Source: Methyloprofundus sedimenti (lineage in GTDB: Bacteria > Pseudomonadota > Gammaproteobacteria > Methylococcales > Methylomonadaceae). From it: a DNA stretch of 64,000 nt. Below the pieces are notes generated by a model. That model saw only the letters and a list, made by a program, of their open reading frames with translations. It was not told the origin of the DNA and did not search any database. Shown here in pieces: positions 39,590 to 47,741 of this stretch. The translations under genes and the position numbers were made by a program. Every line of letters starts with the position of its first letter. The first letter of the stretch is position 1. The stretch covers positions 2,502,896-2,566,895 of the forward strand of contig NZ_LPUF01000001.1 of the NCBI RefSeq assembly GCF_002072955.1, in the 5' to 3' direction.

Positions 39590-42331
39590 GTGAATAATAA
39601 ATCAGCTCAGTATCATATAGGCATAGACTTAGGCACTACACATACCGTAGTTGCCTATGCTAAAACCCGGCAAAAAAACGCCACTATTCAAATTTTTGAA
39701 ATACAACAGCTGGTTGCGCCTGGTGAAGTATCTACACAAAATTTATTACCCTCAGTTCGCTACCATCCGGCTGAAGGTGAGTTATCTGCCGCAGACATGG
39801 CCTACTCACCCTCCGGTGAAAAAGCAATAATTGGTACTGCCGCCCGGGTTTTAAGTGCAAAAACCCGGGGACGTTTTGTTAGCAGTGCAAAAAGCTGGTT
39901 ATCTCACCCTTCTATTGATCATACCGCTGCCATTTTACCCTGGGGCAGTTCTGAAGATGTATTCAAAATTTCCCCGCTTGATGCCAGTGCCAGTTATTTA
40001 AAACATGTGCGTCAAGTCTGGAATCATCAGTTTCCGGACCAGCTCTTTGAACAACAAAATATCGTTATTACTGTTCCCGCTTCATTTGATGAAGCCGCTC
40101 GTTCATTAACATTAGAAGCTGCAAAGATAGCAGGCCTGCATCACATTCGACTGCTAGAGGAGCCTCAAGCTGTTTGTTACGACTGGTTACGCCGACATAA
40201 CGACAATCTCAAAAATACACTGGATAACATTAAACTCCTGTTAGTATGCGATGTTGGCGGTGGTACCACTGATTTGACCCTGATCAAAATCGATCATGGT
40301 TTGGATGAGCCTCAATTATCACGTATAGGCGTGGGTGATCATCTAATGCTTGGTGGCGATAATATTGACTTGGCTCTTGCTCATCTGGTTGAATCACGTT
40401 TGACGACAGAGAATAAAAAACTATCGGCAGCTGATTTATCTCATTTACTCGAACAATGCCGTATAGTCAAAGAACGCTTGTTAGCGGACGATGCGCCTGA
40501 ACAATTAAATGTCACTTTACTAGGCGGCGGGTCTAAATTAATCGGCGGTACACGTTCGGTAAATTTACACCGCGATGAAGTACAGAAAATCGCTTTAGAT
40601 GGTTTTTTTCCGCTATCAAAACTTACTGATCTACCAGACAAAAAACGCAGTGGCGTCGTTGAATTTGGCCTGCCCTATGCTGCCGAACCAGCTATAAGCA
40701 AACATATTGCCGCTTTTTTAAATACCCATCGGCAAGCTACGCAAAGTGCATTAGCTAATGAAACTATTGTTCCAGATGCTCTGCTATTGAATGGTGGTGT
40801 ATTTCGTAGCCAGCCAATTACGCAGCGCACGATTGACTTAATCAGCTCATGGCGTGGTGCACCGCCAGTACTGTTGGATAACCAGCATCCCGAACTGTCA
40901 GTTGCCTATGGTGCCGTAAGCTATAGTATTGCCCGTGAACATAAAAAAATCAAAATTGGAGGCGGTGCATCACGCAGTTACTTCTTGTTAATAGCTTCTG
41001 AACAAGAACAACAAGGCGTTTGCATCTTACCGCGTGGCAGTGAGGAAGGTAATGAAATTATTTTAACCGATCGCCAATTCTCTCTACGTCTGGGACAGCC
41101 CGTCAGTTTTCATTTAGTCTCATTAACAGGGGGACAGCAGTATAAAGCCGGAGATATTGTCACAATTAATGAAGACTTTCATCCCCTGCCCCCACTAGCA
41201 GTGGCATTTAACCAGCAAAACAGTGATAACAGCTCAGAAGTCACTGTACAATTATCAGTCACCTTATCCGAAGTAGGCACCCTACAAATCCAATGTGTTG
41301 CTATGCAAGATACTTTGCAACGCTGGGATGTACAATTTCAAATCAGAAAAAGCAAGGCCACTCTGCTCGCGAAAGAATTACCTGCCGGCTTTAGCAAAGC
41401 TGTCGAATTAATCGAAAGCATTTTCGGTTCAAAATCTAAAAATATTAACCCGAAATCAGTCAAAAGTTTACGTGCTGATTTAGAAAAATGCTTGGGCCTG
41501 CGTAGCGACTGGTCTAGTCATTTATTGCGTGAATTGTTTTCTGTGTTACTGGAAGCGCGTAAAAATCATCGCCGCTCAGCCAACCATGAGCGAGTCTGGC
41601 TAAGTTTAATCGGTTATTGTTTACGCCCTGGTTTTGGTTACCAATTGGATAATTGGCGTGTCGAGCAACTCTGGAAAAGCTATAGCAATCAAATTCAGTT
41701 TGTAAATGAAACCCAAAACTGGAGCGAATGGTGGACTTTATGGCGTCGTATTTCTGGAGGCTTAGATACAGAGGCACAAGAACTTATTTTTAACGACCTG
41801 GCTAAATATTTAAACCCCGCCTCGGCACGCCTGGGCAATACAGCCAAGCAAAGCAAACAACGGGGCTATGATGACATGGTGCGTCTTGCTGCAGTACTAG
41901 AGCGCTTACCCATAGAACAAAAAACACAATTAGGTGGGTGGTTATTAACACGCCTGCAAAAAGCCAGTGAACCAGCACAAACCTGGTGGGCTGTTGGTCG
42001 CATCGGTGCACGGGTACCTTTTCACGCAAGCATGCATTTTGTCGTGCCTAACGATACAGCATCAAAATGGCTAAAACAAATACTTGAAGTAGACTGGAAA
42101 AAAATACCGCAGGCAGGATTTGCTGCAACCTTAATTGCTCGTATGAGCGGCGATAGAACACGCGACATAGACGATGAACTTCGTGCAAAGGTCATTGAAC
42201 AATTAAAAGCCAGTAAAGCCCCTGTTTCATGGATAGAAATGCTTGAATCAGTTAAGCAACTGGATGCTAGTGAGGAAAAACAGATATTTGGTGAGTCTTT
42301 GCCCCCGGGATTAACCTTAATTAGGAATTAA
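39590..42331 (+). CDS. Divergent Hsp70-family protein B with C-terminal DUF3731-type domain
   Basis: About 913 aa from the GTG at 39590 (VNNKSAQYHIGIDLGTTH); an earlier GTG at 39566 lies inside a hairpin and would add 8 residues. The N-terminal ~390 residues are an Hsp70 ATPase domain (IGIDLGTTHTVVAYAK, LLVCDVGGGTTDLTLI, GGDNIDLALAHL, LLNGGVFRSQP). A beta-rich region follows to about 600, and then about 300 residues of helical sequence with many Trp (WLSLIGYCLRPGFGYQLD, WSEWWTLWRRISGGL), matching the DUF3731 extension of this Hsp70 subfamily. It is paralogous to protein A, and the two are adjacent and co-oriented. Confidence 0.9.
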   Translation: MNNKSAQYHIGIDLGTTHTVVAYAKTRQKNATIQIFEIQQLVAPGEVSTQNLLPSVRYHPAEGELSAADMAYSPSGEKAIIGTAARVLSAKTRGRFVSSAKSWLSHPSIDHTAAILPWGSSEDVFKISPLDASASYLKHVRQVWNHQFPDQLFEQQNIVITVPASFDEAARSLTLEAAKIAGLHHIRLLEEPQAVCYDWLRRHNDNLKNTLDNIKLLLVCDVGGGTTDLTLIKIDHGLDEPQLSRIGVGDHLMLGGDNIDLALAHLVESRLTTENKKLSAADLSHLLEQCRIVKERLLADDAPEQLNVTLLGGGSKLIGGTRSVNLHRDEVQKIALDGFFPLSKLTDLPDKKRSGVVEFGLPYAAEPAISKHIAAFLNTHRQATQSALANETIVPDALLLNGGVFRSQPITQRTIDLISSWRGAPPVLLDNQHPELSVAYGAVSYSIAREHKKIKIGGGASRSYFLLIASEQEQQGVCILPRGSEEGNEIILTDRQFSLRLGQPVSFHLVSLTGGQQYKAGDIVTINEDFHPLPPLAVAFNQQNSDNSSEVTVQLSVTLSEVGTLQIQCVAMQDTLQRWDVQFQIRKSKATLLAKELPAGFSKAVELIESIFGSKSKNINPKSVKSLRADLEKCLGLRSDWSSHLLRELFSVLLEARKNHRRSANHERVWLSLIGYCLRPGFGYQLDNWRVEQLWKSYSNQIQFVNETQNWSEWWTLWRRISGGLDTEAQELIFNDLAKYLNPASARLGNTAKQSKQRGYDDMVRLAAVLERLPIEQKTQLGGWLLTRLQKASEPAQTWWAVGRIGARVPFHASMHFVVPNDTASKWLKQILEVDWKKIPQAGFAATLIARMSGDRTRDIDDELRAKVIEQLKASKAPVSWIEMLESVKQLDASEEKQIFGESLPPGLTLIRN

Positions 42332-42492
42332 AAAAGGTCCTGCTGCAGCCATGTGTATGCATTTAGGCTCATTAGGCTATGAGCAGAAATTATCAAATCC
42401 AAAAACGTCTACATCACTGACAAGAAAAGTAATGAATTAGAAGTCATCATCAATAGCGTTTGCATATAATCTACAATAAACCCTCGCCTTCA

Positions 42493-43107
42493 TCAAAGCC
42501 TGTTCTTTCTAAGCAATACAGGTGTAAAGCGCACAATAAAAGATTGATAAAATACTACCCAGATAATAACTGGAGTAACTGCTGGCAGTATCAATACACC
42601 GAACTGGTAACCCAGAGCAATGCAGTCCATTTGCCATGATGGCAATCTGATATTACCTATCAATTCCGGTGACATTTGTAAAAATAGCACTTTTGTCGAT
42701 TCAAAACCAATCCCCCAGACTTGAATCAGCAGAAACAAAAACAGATTAATAAAGATAACACCCAAAGTCCTAAAAAAACTAAACGGTGAAGCCAAAGTAA
42801 GTGCCAATCCTAGAGGCAAACCATAGCTATATATTAACGGATTAACAGGAATCGGTAATTCTGCAACCATCCCTCTGGGTGTATTCTGTGCGGGTACTGT
42901 CACTTCAGCAATAACCTCTACCAAAGAACCGCTTTGCTCGATCCCGATTATCAGTTTTGGAAATACAGACTGTAACAAAGGTTCAGCTACGCTGATCACT
43001 ATCCATGTTGTTAGATCGGCAAAATAATACCACCCCCAGTAGCACAAAGGTAAACATAGGAAAACCTTAATAATAAAAGCAGTCAAGGGATTAATTTGCA
43101 TGGTCAT
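42493..43107 (-). CDS. Exosortase-associated membrane protein (putative XrtH partner)
   Basis: 204 aa with about five hydrophobic segments and a periplasmic-looking stretch (about 55-90) containing VTVPAQNTPRGMVAELPIPVNP. It overlaps the end of the xrtH-like gene by 17 bases, and such an accessory membrane protein regularly follows exosortase H genes. No catalytic motif is visible. Function beyond this association is unknown. Confidence 0.65.
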   Translation of the reverse strand: MTMQINPLTAFIIKVFLCLPLCYWGWYYFADLTTWIVISVAEPLLQSVFPKLIIGIEQSGSLVEVIAEVTVPAQNTPRGMVAELPIPVNPLIYSYGLPLGLALTLASPFSFFRTLGVIFINLFLFLLIQVWGIGFESTKVLFLQMSPELIGNIRLPSWQMDCIALGYQFGVLILPAVTPVIIWVVFYQSFIVRFTPVLLRKNRL

Positions 43108-43600
43108 TAGCCTCTACTTCCTGGGCAACCGGTAATAGCTTGAGCCACAATAAAAATATAATTAATACATCTAACATGATGAGTGCTTGCCAGATATACA
43201 AATGGGCCCATTCAAAAACATCTTTATTCCATTGACCAAGATAAAACAAAGAAATTATACGCACAATATTAAGCAGCTCCACAGCAAAAAAACCTGTTAT
43301 TATTCCCCAGATTTTATATTTCCAGGGCGACGGGAATGCTAAGATAGCTGCGATTAACACTAAAATAGCTTCAACGCCATTACAGCCTGACTGTATAGAC
43401 ACTGAAAATCCTGAACCAACTTGCTGTAAGATAACGCCGTGTGAAATAACCTGGCCATCAAAAAACTTTACTATCCAAACACTAATATAAGCAATTATTT
43501 CAGTAAACGGAATAATGATATTCTGGTGCACCTTGTTAGATTGTACTATCCAGAACAGACAAATTTGTATGCCCAGAAAATATAAAAAAAACTTATACAC
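43091..43600 (-). CDS. xrtH: Exosortase H (XrtH)
   Basis: Inner-membrane cysteine transpeptidase-like enzyme expected to process proteins bearing a C-terminal sorting signal. The 169-aa, multi-helix protein has the exosortase catalytic triad in order: Cys73 in IQSGCNGVEA, Arg114 in LLNIVRIISLFYLG and His133 in EWAHLYIWQ. XrtH recognises IPTLxxWG-CTERM signals in known genomes. It starts at GTG 43600 with GGGG upstream; no ATG gives the frame. No protein with an IPTLxxWG tail was found in the window, so the substrates must be encoded elsewhere. Confidence 0.82.
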   Translation of the reverse strand: MYKFFLYFLGIQICLFWIVQSNKVHQNIIIPFTEIIAYISVWIVKFFDGQVISHGVILQQVGSGFSVSIQSGCNGVEAILVLIAAILAFPSPWKYKIWGIITGFFAVELLNIVRIISLFYLGQWNKDVFEWAHLYIWQALIMLDVLIIFLLWLKLLPVAQEVEANDHAN

Positions 43601-44186
43601 GCATATAACCCCAAATAATTATTAAGAGAGAGTTGAAAATTTAAAGCCTGCTCTAAAGCAAAAAACTAAAGTATTTTTCTCGTCTGCTCCGGAGAGGGAA
43701 AATAGTTTGTGACGCTTTACGCCAAGTCGTGCAAAACTTTCCCAAATGAATTCCCGGATAGGAGCGTGGGAATTAGCAAATTTTAGTATCACCAGGATTA
43801 TTTCACCCGATAGCGAAACTTTCAGCAATTGACAACATCAGTTTTTCCAACAATATCACAGGCAGTGTTGAAAAACGAGTCGATATTATCATGTTCGTAT
43901 TCACCACCGCTGTTTGTAATACAACTCTAGTCTATATTTCGCATACGGAGATCGTTTAAGTTAGCCGTTAAAAAAAGCTGGTTAAACGGCTACTTCCAGG
44001 ATCGGTTTGTTAAACTAACCGTGCCTATGCAAAAAAATAAAGATATGCTTTAAAGCGAAGATTTCAGAGACTATAACAGCGGACAGAAGCGCCTCTATTC
44101 TGTGAATTAGTGTCCATTCATAGGCCCAAGCTTAATAAATTTATGATTGCAAAAACTACAAAAGTACAGTTAATTAGTGAACATAA
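43601..44186. other. Gene-free stretch upstream of xrtH
   Basis: 586 bases without a convincing gene. A 68-codon minus-strand frame (43622-43828) has no recognisable motif or ribosome site. Short inverted segments are present (AGTTAGCCGTT and TTAAACGGCTA near 43960-43997). It must contain the promoter of xrtH, but I could not place it. Confidence 0.5.
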
Positions 44187-44765
44187 TTAACTAGATTTCT
44201 GTGAATCCTTAGCCGTAAGTGCCAAAGCGACATATCCCCAGCCATGAAAAATCATATCGATAGCTATTAACAACCCGATAATCCACGTACCTGACATTGG
44301 CCACGCCGTCATAATCATACCGCCAAAAATTAAAGATAATAAACCACTGATTAATGAAATCCACCAGCCCTTTACCACCTTAAGCTGGAAAGCCATAGTA
44401 ATCCGCATGATACCCACAGCCATAAAAACTGCAGCGATCATCATAGTAATAATTTCCGAGGCAACTAACGGATTACTTATGATAATGACACCGCCAATCA
44501 CATAAGCAACAGCAACCAAGACATGCAGAATGATACTTTTCCATCCCCTGCACCCCAACGCTTGAATTAACTGGAATGCACCTCCAAATAGCATCAGAAA
44601 ACCAAAAAACATCATACTGACCATAGTTAAGGCAAAGGTCATGCCTAAACCAATCGTCCCTAAAAGTATAAATGAAATTCCCAGCGCAAGCAGCCAACCC
44701 CATTTATCATGTAGCTCACCAAGTAGATTGCCAAAAATCAAGTCTTCCTGTGTCTGTGTATTCAT
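44187..44765 (-). CDS. HdeD family membrane protein
   Basis: 192 aa with six predicted transmembrane helices in three hairpin pairs and the DUF308/HdeD patterns FFGFLMLFGGAFQLIQAL, LVASEIITMMIAAVFMAVGIMRI and LLSLIFGGMIM. E. coli HdeD is an acid-resistance membrane protein; the role here may be general stress. It stands alone and is transcribed towards xrtH. Confidence 0.9.
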   Translation of the reverse strand: MNTQTQEDLIFGNLLGELHDKWGWLLALGISFILLGTIGLGMTFALTMVSMMFFGFLMLFGGAFQLIQALGCRGWKSIILHVLVAVAYVIGGVIIISNPLVASEIITMMIAAVFMAVGIMRITMAFQLKVVKGWWISLISGLLSLIFGGMIMTAWPMSGTWIIGLLIAIDMIFHGWGYVALALTAKDSQKSS

Positions 44766-44924
44766 AGTTTATTCCTCGTTATTATTATTTATAAAATTAG
44801 ATCTTACACCACTCATAGCATACTCAAAAAAATATTTTACTTTGTTTTTCATTCAATGAAAGCAAAAAAAACACAAGTATAAAACTTCAAAACAATCACT
44901 TTTATTTCTTAGCCGGAAATAGTG

Positions 44925-45395
44925 CACCAAAATATCGATTAATGCGCTTAAAATCACCTAAATGCTATTAAGTAACTTCACAATGTTATCTATCACACTT
45001 ATTCTTTTATTCAAATCTTGTTTTATAAAACCCAAAATCTGGGCATTCAACCCTTCTGGTAATTTATATCATTGACTTTATTGATAAATTTTCAAATTGA
45101 TTTGCTGAGCTTGCTGAAACTGTTCAATTGCTATACTTCTATGGAGCAGTTGCTATTGGATAGAAAATTATTGATGCTACTCATTGCAATATAATCTGTA
45201 AAAATAAATAGTTGATTGAATCTGAAAAATCAGTTGTTCATGTTATCTAACTTAAGTCGATTGTTTTTCCAGGTTAAAATAACAGGCTAATAAGTGAGCC
45301 CTTTAGTCTTAATAGGCTGCGCATAAAAAAAGCGGGCTAAAAACCCGCTTTTCACAAATTACCTAAGTTAAGCAAGCCAGTTCAATAACTAAATT
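44925..45395 (-). repeat. Degenerate partial copy of the ung locus (delta-ung)
   Basis: This stretch repeats the surroundings of ung (46616-47716) with about 85-90% identity in its core: the ung 3' flank, the last ~25 ung codons (CTGAGCTTGCTGAAACTG at 45102), then directly the first five ung codons (ATGAGTAGCATCAAT on the minus strand, about 45170-45184), the ung upstream region (CAATATAATCTGTAAAAATA) and the ftsH terminator. About 620 bases of the ung body are missing. The remaining frame reads MSSINNFLSN and soon stops. It is therefore a duplicated and internally deleted ung, accounting for most of the 44766-45678 gap. Confidence 0.85.
45324..45352 (-). terminator. Duplicated ftsH-type terminator
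   Basis: AAGCGGG-TTTTTAG-CCCGCTT followed by T7 on the minus strand, a copy of the one at 47648-47676. It would now end transcripts of the secreted-protein gene upstream of it on the minus strand. Confidence 0.8.
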
Positions 45396-45448
45396 TCTCA
45401 GATAAATAAATTTCAAACGGTCAAGCTTAAATTTAGACGGCGATATTG

Positions 45449-45480
45449 GGTAAGAGAGAGCTACGCAACTCCCTCTTACC
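45449..45480. repeat. Hairpin downstream of the secreted-protein gene
   Basis: GGTAAGAGAGAG and CTCCCTCTTACC pair around TACGCAA. The neighbouring 45530-45660 is more GC-rich than its surroundings and has repeated GCAAGC/GGCATGGC motifs; no gene is visible in it. Confidence 0.45.
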
Positions 45481-45678
45481 TGATAGGGTGTAGATAAAAT
45501 ACAAGTCATTCCGAAACAGCGTCAAGTGTTTTGTAATAGTACTGCGAAGCCAATACCGAGCTTGCGATGGCATGGCGAAGCGGTAAGGCGCAGGCCACCG
45601 CAAGCATGGCATCACGCAACTTTTCGCTACGGATACCGGACGGTCCCCGTCGCAGCTTTCACGAAAAATAGTGGCACG

Positions 45679-46506
45679 CTATTCAGGTATTTGTAGTTGT
45701 TCATACCATGCATCCATAGTGCCGGCATCCAGTAATCCTCCAAATCGTCCGCCGTAACCATAAAGGTGACCATTTAGAGTACCCATATATAGTCCAGTTT
45801 CTGGATAATAACGCGCATAATATCCTAGTATGCAGAAAGACTCTTCAGGACCAGGAAATAAGTCATAGTATTTAGTTTCTATCGCATCAAAAAGCGCATC
45901 AGTTCGCGCATCATATGCAAAATCAACATGCAACTTAATTTGATTATTATAGCCAGTTGTTAGATTATCTGGGTTAGTACAATCTGGTTTACCTGGCATT
46001 GCAATATAAAGACACATAGAACCATTTAAATTAACATAGATATTGTCTTTATCAAATGTCACTAATTTTGGATCCAGTCCATAAGGTGCAAAACTAGTTT
46101 CGACAGTAACATTAATTATATCAGGTAAGTTATCTTCGCTATCCTGAAAATGAAAGCCTTGTGGAGAGTCATATATATACTGATATGAAGAGTCACCAAT
46201 TTCAGCAAGTTCGATAGAAAAATATGTCAATTCTATCGTTTGCTGGTTAAAATCTATATTCCAGTTGAAATAATCAACATCCTCAGTAGATACAAAAAAA
46301 TCCAGTTCATCAGGGTAATAATAATCACTTGCGAAAACATCTTGTTCATTTCTGATTTCCTTCAATGAAGTAACATCATCAGAATTCCACAATTCAAATT
46401 TCACATTGACGTAATGTTCATCAAATGATCCATGCGCCAATGCAAATGGGGATGTTGCTATCCCTGCAAGCAATAATGAAGAAACTGTTAATGGCTTAAA
46501 GTTCAT
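45679..46506 (-). CDS. Putative secreted protein of unknown function
   Basis: 275 aa with a clear signal peptide (MNFKPLTVSSLLLAGIATSPFALA, cleavage before HGSF). The mature part is acidic, rich in Asp, Tyr and Phe, and looks beta-rich (ELTYFSIELAEIGDSSYQYI, NITVETSF-like strands); three or four Cys could form disulfides. No transmembrane anchor and no C-terminal IPTLxxWG or LPxTG signal was found. I do not recognise the family. It lies between the degenerate and the intact ung copies and probably entered together with the duplication. Confidence 0.7.
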   Translation of the reverse strand: MNFKPLTVSSLLLAGIATSPFALAHGSFDEHYVNVKFELWNSDDVTSLKEIRNEQDVFASDYYYPDELDFFVSTEDVDYFNWNIDFNQQTIELTYFSIELAEIGDSSYQYIYDSPQGFHFQDSEDNLPDIINVTVETSFAPYGLDPKLVTFDKDNIYVNLNGSMCLYIAMPGKPDCTNPDNLTTGYNNQIKLHVDFAYDARTDALFDAIETKYYDLFPGPEESFCILGYYARYYPETGLYMGTLNGHLYGYGGRFGGLLDAGTMDAWYEQLQIPE

Positions 46507-46743
46507 ATTTTAATCCCCCTAAATAAATTATAACGTGGAGCTGTATTACCAAATTCTAAAAGGTTAATACTAAGTAAATACAATATGTTTCACTAATATA
46601 CCGATTAGAGTATATAAAACCACCTAACTGCGATCAATAAACTAAACAATGTTATTTAACACACTCGTTATTTTGTTCGAATATTGTTGCTGAAACCCCA
46701 GGATATGTAGATTGAATCTCCCTGACTATTCAGATAATATACC

Positions 46744-47508
46744 TTATTTATAAATTTTCAAATTAATTTGCTGAGCTTGCTGAAACTGTTCAATTGCTAT
46801 ATTTCTAGGGGGCAGTTGCCACTGGATAGGAGATTTTTGATTATTCAGTAAATATTCATTCGCTCGGGAAAAAGGTTTCTGATCAAAAAAGCCTCGGTAA
46901 ACAGAGAGAGGCGAAGGGTGAGGAGCTTTTATAACCAGATGTTTACTGGAATCAATAAAGCCTCCTTTTTTCTGTGCATAACTCCCCCAGAGCATAAACA
47001 CGATATGTTCTGCATGTTCATTGAGCTTAGCTATCACTTTATCCGTAAACTGCTCCCACCCTTTTCCCTGGTGCGATGCCGCCTGGTTTTTTTCAACACT
47101 CAATACACTGTTTAACAACAATACACCTTGAAGGGCCCAGCTAACTAAACAGCCGTGCTCGGGGGCTGAAATGGATAGATCCGTACTTAATTCTTTAAAT
47201 ATATTGACCAGTGAAGGAGGTGGAGAAATTTCAGGCGCAACTGAAAAACAGAGTCCATGCGCTTGCCCGGGACCATGATATGGGTCTTGTCCTAGTATGA
47301 CGACTTTAACATTAGCAAAGGGGGTTAAATTCAAGGCACTGAAATATTGGCTAGCTCGCGGATAAATAATTTTACCCTGGCGTTTTTCTTGTCTTAAAAA
47401 TTCACCTAAGTCCTGCATATAATTCTCTGAGAATTCGTTTTGCAATAATTCCTTCCAGGATGCTTCCATCTTTACCTGGCTAGTGATTTCTGAATTGATA
47501 CTACTCAT
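46744..47508 (-). CDS. ung: Uracil-DNA glycosylase
   Basis: Family 1 UDG that removes uracil from DNA at the start of base excision repair. The 254-aa product has the catalytic water-activating motif GQDPYHGPGQAHGLCFSV (Asp75), LLLNSVLSVEK, and HPSPLSVYRGFF with the catalytic His near residue 198. An N-terminal extension of about 25 residues precedes the fold. It is followed on the same strand by the secreted-protein gene, and lies downstream of ftsH behind that gene's terminator. A deleted duplicate lies at 44925-45395. Confidence 0.97.
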   Translation of the reverse strand: MSSINSEITSQVKMEASWKELLQNEFSENYMQDLGEFLRQEKRQGKIIYPRASQYFSALNLTPFANVKVVILGQDPYHGPGQAHGLCFSVAPEISPPPSLVNIFKELSTDLSISAPEHGCLVSWALQGVLLLNSVLSVEKNQAASHQGKGWEQFTDKVIAKLNEHAEHIVFMLWGSYAQKKGGFIDSSKHLVIKAPHPSPLSVYRGFFDQKPFSRANEYLLNNQKSPIQWQLPPRNIAIEQFQQAQQINLKIYK

Positions 47509-47647
47509 TGCAATATAATCTGTAAAAATAAATAGTTGATTGAATCTGAAAAATCAGTTGTTCACGACATCTAACTTAAGTCGACTGTTTTTCCAGGTTA
47601 AAATGACAGGCTAATAAGTGAGCCCTTTTGTCTTAATAGGCTGCGCA

Positions 47648-47676
47648 TAAAAAAAGCGGGCTAAAAACCCGCTTTT
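47648..47676 (-). terminator. Rho-independent terminator of ftsH
   Basis: AAGCGGG-TTTTTAG-CCCGCTT followed by T7 on the minus strand, about 65 bases past the ftsH stop. Confidence 0.9.
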
Positions 47677-47741
47677 CATAAATCCTCTAAGTTAGTAAGC
47701 GAGTTCAATAAATCGTTACTTGCTGTTCTCGCTTAATTTTA

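Noticed and set aside
43622-43828. 68-codon minus-strand frame upstream of xrtH
   Set aside because: No ribosome site, no recognisable motif, and composition unlike the neighbours. Kept only as part of the gene-free stretch.
45433-45615. 60-codon minus-strand frame downstream of the secreted-protein gene
   Set aside because: It runs across a hairpin and a GC-rich repeat-like stretch, with no family resemblance.
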